Assembly: GCA_002690805.1 (NCBI GenBank)
Contig: NZFW01000037.1
Span: forward strand, 53,722 to 104,626
Source of the DNA: Flavobacteriaceae bacterium
GTDB taxonomy: Bacteria; Bacteroidota; Bacteroidia; Flavobacteriales; Flavobacteriaceae
Direction: 5' to 3'
DNA: 50,905 nucleotides
Shown here: positions 1 through 11,101 of the stretch, in pieces
Layout of the letters: the number at the start of each line of letters is the position of its first letter
Position numbering within the stretch: position 1 is the first letter of the stretch
Position numbers and translations under genes: made by a program
The notes under the pieces: model-generated
What the model was told of the DNA's origin: nothing
The model's database searches: none
What the model saw: the letters and a program-made list of their open reading frames with translations, nothing else

Positions 1-690
1 ATGGGAGTTCCCAGATCAGGTGAGGTAATTAGAGCAAGTTTTATTTCTACCTACGAAGATATCCCTTTTGAAAAAGCATTTGGATCAATTGTTACAGAAA
101 GAATTGTGGATGCCATAATGTTATTTATAATAATTTTAATTGCTCTTTTCCTGCAATTCAATACGGTATCAAATTTTATCCTTGGACAAAATATTAATTT
201 TTTTCAATTGATATTTTTCGGTGTATCAATTATTTTTTTATTTGTTCTTATTTTTATTTATGTTAAAAACTCAAAAAGCATCTACTCTTCAAAAATTAAA
301 TTATTTTTTAACGGATTGTGGGAGGGAATGATATCAATAAAAAGTATGAAAAATAAGTTTCCTTTTATTCTTCATACTATTTTCATATGGATCATGTATT
401 TGTTAATGTTTTATGTTATTAAATGGTCTATTCCAGGTACTTTTAATCTCACTATTCAAATGATAATACCTGTATTTGTTGTTGGGGGATTATCCATAGC
501 GACAACAAACGGTGGGATTGGAATTTTTCCATTAAGCATAGCTTTAGTTCTAAATGCTTATGAAATCAATACCGAAATTGGTTTGGCATTTGGATGGATA
601 ATGTGGACCTCTCAAACTTTACTAATTATACTATCTGGAACAATCTCTTTAATCGCTCTACCTATGGTTAATAGAAAACAGTATCTTTAA
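1..690 (+). CDS. Flippase-like (LPG synthase transmembrane domain) membrane protein, 5'-truncated
   Basis: This is the C-terminal part of a polytopic inner-membrane protein of the lysylphosphatidylglycerol synthase TM / UPF0104 (YbhN-like) family, which is thought to move lipids. The visible start GVPRSGEVIRASF followed by FGSIVTERIVDAIML matches the middle of the family (P-x-x-G-E and the E-R-I-x-D stretch), so the ATG at base 1 is internal and roughly 90 N-terminal residues lie outside the window. Five or so hydrophobic segments follow, ending in a Gly-rich loop (VGGLSIATTNGGIG). radA starts 5 bases after the stop, so the two are probably cotranscribed. The lipid substrate cannot be inferred. 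Confidence 0.8.
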   Translation: MGVPRSGEVIRASFISTYEDIPFEKAFGSIVTERIVDAIMLFIIILIALFLQFNTVSNFILGQNINFFQLIFFGVSIIFLFVLIFIYVKNSKSIYSSKIKLFFNGLWEGMISIKSMKNKFPFILHTIFIWIMYLLMFYVIKWSIPGTFNLTIQMIIPVFVVGGLSIATTNGGIGIFPLSIALVLNAYEINTEIGLAFGWIMWTSQTLLIILSGTISLIALPMVNRKQYL

Positions 691-695
691 ACTGT

Positions 696-2051
696 ATGCT
701 AGTAAAAACTTCTTTTTTTTGCAATAATTGTGGGGCCCAACATTCCAAATGGCAAGGTCAATGTAACTCATGTAAAGAATGGAACACTCTAGAAGAAGAG
801 GTTATTAATACGAAAAAAGAGAAAGAATGGAATGTAAAATCAAATCATAAAAAATCAAATAAATCAATACAGCTAAAAAAAATTGATATTGAAGATGAAT
901 CCAGAATTTTAACATTCGACAAAGAAATTAATCGAGTACTTGGTGGAGGAATAGTTCCTGGATCTTTAATATTAATTGGGGGAGAACCCGGAGTAGGAAA
1001 ATCGACACTTCTTCTTCAAACTGCAACAGGCCTTCCTTTTAAAACCCTCTATGTTTCGGGAGAAGAAAGTCAAAAACAAATTAAAATTCGGGCAACAAGA
1101 ATGGGTCTTTTAGAGGATAACAGTTATATTTTAAGCGAAACTAGTCTAAAAAATATTTTTTATGAAATAAATAAATTAAATCCTAGGTTAGTAATAATTG
1201 ATTCTATCCAAACTCTTCAAAGTGATTTAATTGATGGTTCAGCTGGAACTGTGTCACAAATTAAGCAAACAACTAATGAACTAATTGAGTTTGCAAAAGA
1301 AACTAATATACCTGTTATATTGGTTGGCCACATAACAAAAGATGGGCAAATTGCTGGCCCTAAGATTTTAGAACACATGGTTGATACTGTTTTGAGTTTT
1401 GAAGGGGATAGAAATCATATCTACAGAATATTGCGAGCTCAAAAAAATAGATTTGGAGCAACTGACGAGATTGGTATTTACGAAATGAACTCAAATGGTA
1501 TAAATCCAGTTTCTAATCCAAGTGCTTTTCTTATGAATGTTAATGAAACTAATTTAAGTGGTCAAGCAATTGGAGTCACAGTTGAAGGGATAAGGCCTTT
1601 ATTACTTGAAGTTCAAGCACTTGTTAGCTCAGCAGTATACGGTACTCCACAACGAAGCAGTACAGGGTTCAATGCAAAACGTTTAAATATGTTACTCGCT
1701 GTATTAGAAAAAAGAGCTGGTTTTTCATTAGGCGCAAAAGATGTTTTTATAAATTTTACAGGAGGAATTTCTGTAAATGATCCTGCACTTGATTTAGCTG
1801 TTGTAGCCTCTATTCTTTCGAGCTATTTTGAAATTTCAATAGATAAAAATATTTGTTTTGCTGCAGAAGTAGGCTTGTCTGGTGAGCTAAGGGCTGTATC
1901 AAAAATAAATACTAGAATTAAAGAAGCTGCTAAATTAGGTTTTAAATCCATATTAATTTCTAAATTCAATAAAGTTGACAGTAATAATTCTAAAATAAAA
2001 ATAACGTTTATAGAAAAAATTGAGGATATTATATCAATACTTTTCAAATAA
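696..2051 (+). CDS. radA: DNA repair protein RadA
   Basis: RadA is a RecA-like ATPase that promotes branch migration during recombinational repair, in the cytoplasm. The 451-residue protein has the full family layout. There is an N-terminal C4 zinc finger (CNNCG...CNSC, residues about 9-26), a Walker A motif GGEPGVGKST near residue 94, the RadA-specific KNRFG motif (AQKNRFGATDEIG, near residue 250), and a C-terminal Lon-protease-like domain. Length is normal. The ATG at 696 puts the zinc finger at the usual distance from the N-terminus and lies just downstream of the flippase-like gene, suggesting one transcript. No Shine-Dalgarno is visible, as for most genes here. Confidence 0.97.
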   Translation: MLVKTSFFCNNCGAQHSKWQGQCNSCKEWNTLEEEVINTKKEKEWNVKSNHKKSNKSIQLKKIDIEDESRILTFDKEINRVLGGGIVPGSLILIGGEPGVGKSTLLLQTATGLPFKTLYVSGEESQKQIKIRATRMGLLEDNSYILSETSLKNIFYEINKLNPRLVIIDSIQTLQSDLIDGSAGTVSQIKQTTNELIEFAKETNIPVILVGHITKDGQIAGPKILEHMVDTVLSFEGDRNHIYRILRAQKNRFGATDEIGIYEMNSNGINPVSNPSAFLMNVNETNLSGQAIGVTVEGIRPLLLEVQALVSSAVYGTPQRSSTGFNAKRLNMLLAVLEKRAGFSLGAKDVFINFTGGISVNDPALDLAVVASILSSYFEISIDKNICFAAEVGLSGELRAVSKINTRIKEAAKLGFKSILISKFNKVDSNNSKIKITFIEKIEDIISILFK

Positions 2052-2077
2052 TGATTAAAAATCATAAATTTAAATGA

Positions 2078-3430
<1,353 letters not shown>

Positions 3431-3440
3431 TTTTCAAATT

Positions 3441-4160
3441 TTGATCAAAACTTCTGCAATAGTTATTTGGGTTCTCAAATATGGAGATTCAAGTTTAATA
3501 GTTAATTGCTACACCAAAAGTGACGGTCTCAAAAGCTATTTTTTAAATGGTATTTTAAAAGCAAAAAAGAGTAATTCTAGTAAGGGGCTTTTTCAAACAT
3601 TCAACTTGATAAATATTGTTTCCAATCACAGAAAAAAGGAAGGACTCAACTACATTAAGGAGGCAAATGTCTATGCCCCAATAAATTCAATTCATACATC
3701 GATTGTGAAAACAAGCGTTATTCTATTTCTTTCTGAAGTTTTAAAAAGTGTTTTAAAAGAAGAAGGGGGGGAGAATGAAAACCTTTTTAGTTTTCTTGAA
3801 ACAACCATTTTATGGTTGGAAAATAATGATCCAACTCCTAACTTTCATATTAAATTCTTAATTGAATTGACAAAGTACATTGGTTTTTATCCAAATAAAT
3901 CAAATATTAATTATATATATTTTGATTTAACTTCCGGCTGTTTTACCAGGCAAAATAAATCAAAACATATACTTTCTATTGAAAATACTAAAAGCTTTAA
4001 AGATATTTTAGGCATGACTTTTGATCAAATTTATATGTTAAAGTGGAATACTAATACTCGAAATAGTTTGTTAGATGGAATCATTTGCTATTATCGTTTA
4101 CATTTACAAAGTTTTAAAACACCAAAATCATTATCTGTTCTTCATGAAGTTTTTAAGTGA
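3441..4160 (+). CDS. recO: DNA repair protein RecO
   Basis: RecO loads RecA onto SSB-coated single-stranded DNA in the RecFOR gap-repair pathway. The N-terminal OB-fold is recognisable from AIVIWVLKYGDSSLIVNCYT, followed by the helical C-terminal region. The 239-residue length is normal. The four-cysteine zinc finger of many RecO proteins is not present; only SGCF remains, as is common in this phylum. The start is a TTG at 3441; no ATG gives a complete OB-fold. The 3' end overlaps the next gene's ATG by 17 bases. Confidence 0.9.
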   Translation: MIKTSAIVIWVLKYGDSSLIVNCYTKSDGLKSYFLNGILKAKKSNSSKGLFQTFNLINIVSNHRKKEGLNYIKEANVYAPINSIHTSIVKTSVILFLSEVLKSVLKEEGGENENLFSFLETTILWLENNDPTPNFHIKFLIELTKYIGFYPNKSNINYIYFDLTSGCFTRQNKSKHILSIENTKSFKDILGMTFDQIYMLKWNTNTRNSLLDGIICYYRLHLQSFKTPKSLSVLHEVFK

Positions 4161-6618
4161 AAAAAAAATAATTTACTTTTTCTTCCTTTTTTTTAGCATG
4201 TTAAATTCTTTTGCTCAGTCTGTAATGGTTGAAGATCAAAATACTGGAGAAAGAATAGAAAATGTCGCAATCTTTTCAATCGATAAAACTCAAAGTATAA
4301 TAACCGATAATCAAGGTAAGGCAGACATTACAGACTTTGACTTATCCAAAATTATTATATTTCAGATAAATGGTTACAAAACATTAAGCACAAAACTTTC
4401 AGAGACAAAAAAGTCTTTTTTGATTCAACTAGAGCCAAATATTCAAAATTTAGAGGGCCTAATTCTTTCTGTAGCGAGGTCAAAAACAAATAAAAATAAA
4501 ATTGCTGAAAAAGTTAATGTTATAAGTTCTAATACAATAAGACAAAATATTATTCAGACTGGAGCTGATGTTTTAGAGTTAACTCCTGGTCTACGATTAC
4601 AAAAATCACAGGGTGGTGGTGGAAGTCCAGTTATAAGAGGTTTTGAAGCTAATAGAGTCTTGTTAGTAATTGATGGTGTAAGAATGAATAATGCAATATA
4701 CCGTTCGGGACATCTTCAAAATGCAATAACTATAGCTCCACATAATTTAGAAAGAGTTGAAGTAATTTACGGATCTTCTTCTGTTGGCTATGGATCTGAT
4801 GCCTTAGGTGGTGTTATTCATTATTACACTAAAAATCCCGATATAAATAGTGATATTTTAAACAAAAATGAATTTCATTCAGATTTTAATTCTGGTAACT
4901 TGTCTAGTGTTAACAATATTACATCTAATTGGAGTTTTGAAAAATGGGGATCAATAACTAGTATTAGTTTCTCTAATTTTGGAGATATTCGAATGGGAGG
5001 TAAAAATTCTCATGGTTATGATAACTGGGGGGTTACAAATTTTTTTTCTGAAAATACAAATTCTTTTTACAAAGAAACTCCATCTATCAACTCTAATCCA
5101 TTAATTCAAAAAAATACTGGCTATAATCAGTTTGATATATTTCAAAAATTTCGATTTAAAATAAATAATCAAAATTACCTGTCAGTAAATATCCAATTTT
5201 CAAATTCTTCAGATATAGATAGATATGACAAACTAAGTGAGGTAAGAAATGGGTCATTAAGATATGCTGAGTGGAACTATGGTCCTCAAAAAAGATTTTT
5301 ATTCTCACCTAAATATGAATTTTATAAAGGTATTCCATGGTTAAAAAAAGGAACTTTGACACTTGCTTATCAAAATATTGATGAATCGAGAGTAGATAGA
5401 AGGTTTGATAGTTTTAATAGAAATTTTCAGTTTGAAGAAGTTTCTGTTATGAGCTTTAATGCGGACTTTAACGCAGTTCCTTACAATAATCTTAAAGCAT
5501 CATATGGCTTAGAAGTTGTCAATAATATTATAAGCTCAAAAGCATACTCTAGGTCTTTAAATATCGTTAATAGTGAAATAATTTCTCTTGGAACTTTAAT
5601 ATTAATTCCTACGAGATATCCAAGTGATGGTAGTTATTATAATAGTGGTGCTGCTTACGTAAACTTCATTTGGGAATTAAATGAAGTAATATCTTTAAAT
5701 GTAGGATCTAGACTTACTTATACCGATTTGGGAGGTTCTTGGAACGAGCAGGCACTTGTCAATTCTTTATTGTCAAGAGTTTCGATTAATAATTGGGCTT
5801 TAACTAATACCCTAGGATTAATTTATAGCCCTTTAAAAAAACTACAATTAAATATTTTATTATCTAGTGGATTCAGAAACCCAAATATTGATGATATTGG
5901 GAAAATTAGAGAGAGTGGAGGGTCACTAATTGTTCCCAATCCTTTTCTAAAACCAGAGTATGCCTACAATCTAGACTTAGGTCTAACTTTTGAATCTAAA
6001 AATGGTCTAAATAAATTTTCAATTAGAGGTTTTGGATCCTTGATTTCCAGACATATTGTACGTTCTGAATATGCAATTTATGCAGATACAAGTACTAACA
6101 ATCCTGAAACAATAATTTATGATGGCGAGGAGTTACCAACTTTAGCCAACAAAAACCTTGGAAATAGATTTATTTATGGTGGTTCATTTGAAAGTTTAAT
6201 TAAATTCTCAGAAAGCTTTTACACTAAAGCGAGTTTAACTTATACTCGTGGAAATAAAAATTTTAAAAATGGGCCATTACCATCGATTCCTCCTCTTTTT
6301 GGTAGATATGGAATTTATTACTCTACATCAAAAATTAATGCTCAGTTAGAATGGAACTTTAGTAATGCCAAAAATCCAAACGATTATAGCTATGGAGGAG
6401 AAGATGGTTTGGATGAAACTCCTCAAATTGGTGATGGAATATATGCAGGAACTCCAGCTTGGAAAACCTTTTCAATTTTATCCAGCTATAAGGTTAATGA
6501 GAAAGTAAAAATAAAATGTGGACTGAAAAATATATTTGATTCACATTACAGAACCTTTGCTTCTGGTATATCTCAGCCAGGTAGAAGCCTTCAATTAGGT
6601 ATAAGTGTAGACTTTTAA
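4144..6618 (+). CDS. TonB-dependent outer-membrane receptor with N-terminal carboxypeptidase-like domain
   Basis: This outer-membrane importer is powered by TonB-ExbBD; the ligand is unknown. The ATG at 4144 gives 824 residues and an ideal signal peptide (MKFLSEKKIIYFFFLFFSML, ending NSFAQ). An ATG further upstream (4075) lies inside recO and would put about 23 residues before the signal peptide, so I reject it. A carboxypeptidase-D regulatory-like domain (about 27-100) precedes the plug (about 115-230: GADVLELTPGLRL, PVIRGFEANRVLLVIDGVR, GSSSVGYGSDALGG). The beta-barrel ends in an aromatic residue (QLGISVDF). The plug resembles haem/siderophore-type receptors, but that is not enough to name a substrate. 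Translation is probably coupled to recO through the 17-base overlap. Confidence 0.93.
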   Translation: MKFLSEKKIIYFFFLFFSMLNSFAQSVMVEDQNTGERIENVAIFSIDKTQSIITDNQGKADITDFDLSKIIIFQINGYKTLSTKLSETKKSFLIQLEPNIQNLEGLILSVARSKTNKNKIAEKVNVISSNTIRQNIIQTGADVLELTPGLRLQKSQGGGGSPVIRGFEANRVLLVIDGVRMNNAIYRSGHLQNAITIAPHNLERVEVIYGSSSVGYGSDALGGVIHYYTKNPDINSDILNKNEFHSDFNSGNLSSVNNITSNWSFEKWGSITSISFSNFGDIRMGGKNSHGYDNWGVTNFFSENTNSFYKETPSINSNPLIQKNTGYNQFDIFQKFRFKINNQNYLSVNIQFSNSSDIDRYDKLSEVRNGSLRYAEWNYGPQKRFLFSPKYEFYKGIPWLKKGTLTLAYQNIDESRVDRRFDSFNRNFQFEEVSVMSFNADFNAVPYNNLKASYGLEVVNNIISSKAYSRSLNIVNSEIISLGTLILIPTRYPSDGSYYNSGAAYVNFIWELNEVISLNVGSRLTYTDLGGSWNEQALVNSLLSRVSINNWALTNTLGLIYSPLKKLQLNILLSSGFRNPNIDDIGKIRESGGSLIVPNPFLKPEYAYNLDLGLTFESKNGLNKFSIRGFGSLISRHIVRSEYAIYADTSTNNPETIIYDGEELPTLANKNLGNRFIYGGSFESLIKFSESFYTKASLTYTRGNKNFKNGPLPSIPPLFGRYGIYYSTSKINAQLEWNFSNAKNPNDYSYGGEDGLDETPQIGDGIYAGTPAWKTFSILSSYKVNEKVKIKCGLKNIFDSHYRTFASGISQPGRSLQLGISVDF

Positions 6619-6695
6619 GTTGTTTTTTATCTTTTATTAGTCTATTTTTTTTTTTAAAATTGATTACTTTCGCTACTTAATAAATTTAGCTTTTA

Positions 6696-9600
6696 ATGGC
6701 TTTCAATGAGTATAAAAAACTTGATCTTCCTTCAATTTCCAAAGATATTTTAGAGTTTTGGGAGAAAGAGTCTGTTTTCAATAAAAGTCTAGAAATTAGA
6801 AGAGGTCATGACCCTTTTGTTTTTTATGAAGGTCCGCCTTCTGCAAATGGAAAGCCGGGGATTCATCATGTTATGGCGAGGTCAATTAAGGATATATTCT
6901 GTCGGTATAAAACACAGAAAGGATATTTAGTTGAAAGAAAAGCCGGATGGGATACCCATGGACTTCCAGTGGAATTGGGTGTCGAAAAGGAATTAGGTAT
7001 TACAAAAGATTCAATTGGAAAAAGTATTAGTATCGAAGACTATAACAAAGCCTGTAAAAAAGCAGTTATGCGTTATACTGACTTATGGAATGAACTCACT
7101 TTGAAAATGGGGTATTGGGTAGATATGAATGATCCCTATGTAACCTTTAAACCAAAATACATGGAAAGTGTTTGGTGGCTAATCAAACAAATTCATAAAA
7201 AAGGTAATTTATACAAGGGCTACAGCATACAACCTTATTCACCTAAAGCCGGAACAGGAATTAGTTCTCATGAATTAAATCAACCGGGAACATACAAAGA
7301 CGTTTCTGACACCAGTGTGACTGCAATGTTTAAAACTATAAAATCTAGTCTTCCTGTGACAATTAAATCAAACGAAGATCTTCACATTTTGGCTTGGACC
7401 ACTACTCCTTGGACACTTCCTTCAAATACAGCTTTAACAGTAGGTTCAAAAATTGAATATTCAATTATTAAAACATTTAATCAGTATACTTTTCTACCTA
7501 TAAGAGTTATAATTGCCACGAAGCTTATCGAAAAACAATTTGGTAATAAGTACATACTTGTAGTTAATAATTCTGATCTAAATAAATATAATTCAGAAGA
7601 TAAAAAGATACCATTTTGGATTGAAAATAAATGTATCGGAAAAGATTTAATTAATATAAGATACGAACAATTATGGAAGGAATCTCCTTTACCATATAAT
7701 AACCCAGAAAATGCATTCCGCGTTATAGATGGAGATTTTGTAACAACTGATGATGGAACTGGCATTGTCCATACCGCTCCAACATTTGGAGCAGACGATG
7801 CCAAAGTTGCGAAAGAGTCTGTTCCTGAAATACCGGCAATGTTAGTCCTTGATGAAAACAAAAACTTAGTCCCATTAGTTGATTTAGAGGGTAAATTCAG
7901 AAAAGAGCTCAACTCTCTGGCTGGAAAATATGTAAAAAATGAATATTATTCAAAAGATAATCTTCCTGAACATTCTGTTGATGTAGAGATTGCAATTCAT
8001 CTTAAAAAAGAAAATCTTGCTTTTAAAGTTGAAAAATATAAACATTCCTATCCAAATTGCTGGAGAACAGACAAACCTATATTATATTATCCGCTAGATT
8101 CATGGTTTATTAAAGTTAGTAATGTTAAAAATAAGATGGTCAGTCTAAATAAGAATATCAATTGGAAGCCTCAATCAACCGGAGAAGGTCGTTTTGGAAA
8201 CTGGTTGGCAAATGCAAATGATTGGAATCTTTCACGTTCTCGTTTTTGGGGAATTCCTCTACCCGTATGGTGTTCTCAAGATAAATCTGAAATAAAAGTT
8301 ATTGGATCTGTTGAAGAGTTATTTGATGAAATTAATAGATCTATAAAATATGGTTTTGCAACAACAAACCCTTTTGAAGGTTTTCAAAAAGGAAATATGT
8401 CAAATGAAAACTATGATAAGGTTGATTTACATAAAAATATAGTTGATTCGATAGTCTTAACTAACAAAGATGGAACAAAGCCTTTATTTCGTGAAAGTGA
8501 TTTGATTGATGTTTGGTTTGATTCCGGATCAATGCCATATGCTCAATGGCACTATCCATTTGAGAATAAAAATAAAATTGAAAATGGAGGAGCATTTCCT
8601 GCAGATTTTATTGCTGAGGGAGTAGACCAAACTAGAGGCTGGTTTTATACTTTACATGCAATCGGAACACTCATTTCCAATAAAATTGTATATAAAAATG
8701 TTATTTCAAATGGATTAGTTTTAGATAGAGAAGGTCATAAAATGTCTAAAAGATTAGGTAACGCAATAGATCCATTTGATACTTTAAATAAATTTGGTCC
8801 TGATGCAACCAGATGGTATATGATTTCTAATGCTAACCCCTGGGATAATTTAAAATTTAATCTTGATGGAATAATTGAAGTTCAACGTAAGTTTTTTGGA
8901 ACACTATTTAATACATATTCCTTCTTCAGTCTATATGCAAATATAGATGGCTTTGTTCCAGATTTAGAAAAAATTGAAATAAGTAATAGGCAAGAACTTG
9001 ACAGCTGGATTTTATCTGAACTAAATAGTTTAATACTTGAAGTAGAGAAATACTATGAAGACTTTGAACCAACAAAAGTTTGTAGATCTATTTCAGACTT
9101 TGTTCAGGAAAAGTTGAGTAATTGGTATGTTCGCTTGAACAGAAGAAGGTTTTGGAAAGGATCCTTTGGTAAGGATAAAGTAGTAGCTTATCAAACATTG
9201 TATGAGTGCTTATTAACAGTTACTAAACTTGCTGCACCCATAGCTCCTTTTTACATGGATCATTTATATAGAGATTTGACAAAAATGAATGCCGGATTAA
9301 TTTCAGTTCATTTAACAGATTTTCCGTCTTCTGATAAATCAATGATTTTTCCAAAACTTCAAAACAAAGTCAATAAAGCAAGAGTGATAACATCACTTGC
9401 ACTCTCTCTAAGAAAGAAAGAACAAATAAAAGTTCGTCAACCACTTAAGACAATAATGATACCTGTTAATTCTGAGTATGAACGCCAGGAATTGATTTCA
9501 ATTGAAAATCAATTAAAATCAGAAATAAACATAAAAGAGTTAAAAATAATTGATAATAGTAGTGGGATTTTAGTCAAAACAATTAAGCCAAATTTTAAAG

Positions 9601-10097
9601 TATTAGGTCCTCGATATGGAAAGGATATTAAGTTAATTGCTAAATCCATTGATCTAATGAATTCTGACGACATTAATGAATTAGAGCAAAATGGTGAGAT
9701 TCTTATAAAATTTAATGAAAAAAATATTAAATTAGTGGCAAATGATGTAGAAATCAGTTCAAAAGATATTGAAGGTTGGCTGGTTGCAAATGGAAGTGGA
9801 GTGACAGTTGCACTTGATGTTAGTCTTGACGAAGAACTCATAAGAGAAGGAATTGCAAGAGAATTTGTTAATAGGGTTCAAAATTATCGAAAAGATTTAG
9901 GTTTGGATGTTACTGATAAAATTCAGATTTTTATAAGTAATAATTCAACTTTAAATAAAGCTATTTCAAATTTTAAACAATACATAAAAAATGAGACTCT
10001 TGCAGAATCTATAAGTTTGATTAATCAACCTCAGGATGGAATTGTACTAGAATTCGATAAAATAAAAATTTCTGTTTTAATAAAAAAAATTACATAA
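6696..10097 (+). CDS. ileS: Isoleucine--tRNA ligase
   Basis: This class I synthetase charges tRNA-Ile. At 1133 residues it is the long Bacteroidota form. The HIGH-box region reads GPPSANGKPGIHHVMAR. The editing (CP1) domain contains LAWTTTPWTLPSNTAL and the GTGIVHTAPTFGADD loop. WFDSGSMPYAQWHYP and the KMSKS loop (GHKMSKRLGNAIDPF, about residue 685) follow, then the anticodon-binding helical domain. Everything needed for activity appears present. It starts 78 bases after the receptor gene. Its stop shares one base with the next ATG (TAATG at 10095-10099), indicating an ileS-dksA-lspA operon. Confidence 0.97.
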   Translation: MAFNEYKKLDLPSISKDILEFWEKESVFNKSLEIRRGHDPFVFYEGPPSANGKPGIHHVMARSIKDIFCRYKTQKGYLVERKAGWDTHGLPVELGVEKELGITKDSIGKSISIEDYNKACKKAVMRYTDLWNELTLKMGYWVDMNDPYVTFKPKYMESVWWLIKQIHKKGNLYKGYSIQPYSPKAGTGISSHELNQPGTYKDVSDTSVTAMFKTIKSSLPVTIKSNEDLHILAWTTTPWTLPSNTALTVGSKIEYSIIKTFNQYTFLPIRVIIATKLIEKQFGNKYILVVNNSDLNKYNSEDKKIPFWIENKCIGKDLINIRYEQLWKESPLPYNNPENAFRVIDGDFVTTDDGTGIVHTAPTFGADDAKVAKESVPEIPAMLVLDENKNLVPLVDLEGKFRKELNSLAGKYVKNEYYSKDNLPEHSVDVEIAIHLKKENLAFKVEKYKHSYPNCWRTDKPILYYPLDSWFIKVSNVKNKMVSLNKNINWKPQSTGEGRFGNWLANANDWNLSRSRFWGIPLPVWCSQDKSEIKVIGSVEELFDEINRSIKYGFATTNPFEGFQKGNMSNENYDKVDLHKNIVDSIVLTNKDGTKPLFRESDLIDVWFDSGSMPYAQWHYPFENKNKIENGGAFPADFIAEGVDQTRGWFYTLHAIGTLISNKIVYKNVISNGLVLDREGHKMSKRLGNAIDPFDTLNKFGPDATRWYMISNANPWDNLKFNLDGIIEVQRKFFGTLFNTYSFFSLYANIDGFVPDLEKIEISNRQELDSWILSELNSLILEVEKYYEDFEPTKVCRSISDFVQEKLSNWYVRLNRRRFWKGSFGKDKVVAYQTLYECLLTVTKLAAPIAPFYMDHLYRDLTKMNAGLISVHLTDFPSSDKSMIFPKLQNKVNKARVITSLALSLRKKEQIKVRQPLKTIMIPVNSEYERQELISIENQLKSEINIKELKIIDNSSGILVKTIKPNFKVLGPRYGKDIKLIAKSIDLMNSDDINELEQNGEILIKFNEKNIKLVANDVEISSKDIEGWLVANGSGVTVALDVSLDEELIREGIAREFVNRVQNYRKDLGLDVTDKIQIFISNNSTLNKAISNFKQYIKNETLAESISLINQPQDGIVLEFDKIKISVLIKKIT

Positions 10098-10474
10098 TGG
10101 AAACAACAAATAGATATAGCGATAAAGAGTTAGAAAAATTTAAAAAGTTAATCGAAGAAAAAATCATCAAGGCAAATTCAGATTTAAATTTGCTTAAAAG
10201 TTCTTATATGAATGATGGCAATAATGGGACCGAAGACACTTCACCAACTTTTAAAGCATTTGAAGAAGGATCTAAAACTATGTCAAAGGAGGCCAACACT
10301 CAACTTGCATTGAGACAAGAAAAATTTGTTCGTGACTTAAAAAATGCCCTGGTAAGAATAAGTAATAAAACATATGGGGTCTGTCGTGTTACAGGTAAGC
10401 TTATCAACAAGAAAAGATTAATACTTGTACCTCATGCGACTTTAAGTATTGAAGCTAAAAATATGCAAAAATAA
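10097..10474 (+). CDS. TraR/DksA-family regulator
   Basis: This 125-residue protein is of the DksA/TraR type, which binds the RNA polymerase secondary channel and modulates transcription initiation. The N-terminal half is helical and charged. The C-terminal segment YGVCRVTGKLINKKRL followed by VPHATLSIEAK is the conserved Bacteroidota version, which retains only one of the four zinc-finger cysteines of enterobacterial DksA; that is usual for this branch. The ATG shares one base with the ileS stop. The 3' end overlaps the next reading frame by four bases (ATAA at 10471-10474), so dksA translation may drive expression of the downstream gene. Confidence 0.88.
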   Translation: METTNRYSDKELEKFKKLIEEKIIKANSDLNLLKSSYMNDGNNGTEDTSPTFKAFEEGSKTMSKEANTQLALRQEKFVRDLKNALVRISNKTYGVCRVTGKLINKKRLILVPHATLSIEAKNMQK

Positions 10475-11079
10475 ATCCTTTAGTCCCTCTCATACTGTTT
10501 ATTTCTTTTAGCCTTGCTAGTCAATCTAAATACAATGAGAAATTTGATTCTTCAAAGATTAAAATCTTAAATTTAGACCTTCCATTAGTAAGTTCATTTA
10601 TAATTTCTAATTCTGATTCTCATTTTTTAGATCTTGAATATTCAAGCAGAGGTGAATATAAAAATAAATCATTACTGGTCTCAAATATTCAAAATGATAC
10701 TCTTTATATAAAGGAAAAAACTACTCCAACCTCTTTTGTCTTCAACGATAAACTAAGTATACATAAAAATCATTCAACCTCACTAATATTATTAATCCCA
10801 AAAAATTTATCTGTCATATTAAATGTAAATAATTCAACAACAAATGTTTCCGGAAGTTTCTCGACTTTCAAACTTTATCAATCTTTAGGTGAAATATATT
10901 TGACTGATTGGAGTAATTCAGCAATAATTCAAACTTTATCCGCCAATATTACTTTAATTAATTCAAAAGTCGAAGTAATGACAAATCAAAATGAAAATTC
11001 AAATTGTATAAAAACAAACTCAACAAAAGTTGTAAATATTTCATCTGTATCGGGAAAAATACGTTGTATTGTTTTTTAA
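10471..11079 (+). CDS. Exported protein of unknown function, apparent ATA start
   Basis: A frame open from 10459 to the TAA at 11077-11079 fills the whole dksA-lspA gap. It encodes about 202 residues beginning INPLVPLILFISFSLASQS, a plausible signal peptide, followed by a mature part rich in Ser, Asn, Ile and Thr with alternating beta-strand character, resembling DUF4097/adhesin-type beta-helix proteins (inference). No ATG, GTG or TTG precedes a TTG near 10900. The first plausible start is ATA at 10471, which overlaps the dksA stop as ATAA. A single G-to-A change from the classic ATGA junction would explain this: TGA becomes TAA and ATG becomes ATA. It is either a real AUA-initiated gene, a recent start loss or a sequencing error. 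Codon use looks like that of its neighbours and there are no internal stops. Confidence 0.7.
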   Translation: MNPLVPLILFISFSLASQSKYNEKFDSSKIKILNLDLPLVSSFIISNSDSHFLDLEYSSRGEYKNKSLLVSNIQNDTLYIKEKTTPTSFVFNDKLSIHKNHSTSLILLIPKNLSVILNVNNSTTNVSGSFSTFKLYQSLGEIYLTDWSNSAIIQTLSANITLINSKVEVMTNQNENSNCIKTNSTKVVNISSVSGKIRCIVF

Positions 11080-11101
11080 ATTTATATTTTTATTATCTAT
11101 A

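Noticed and set aside
3950-4000. RecO without zinc-finger cysteines as a defect
   Set aside because: Flavobacterial RecO proteins usually lack the complete finger; length and OB-fold are normal.
7481-7912. 143-codon reverse frame inside ileS
   Set aside because: It lies wholly within a well-conserved synthetase domain and has no recognisable product or upstream signal.
10097-10474. Loss of the DksA zinc-finger cysteines as a sign of decay
   Set aside because: The Bacteroidota branch normally keeps only part of the finger, and the C-terminal motif is intact.
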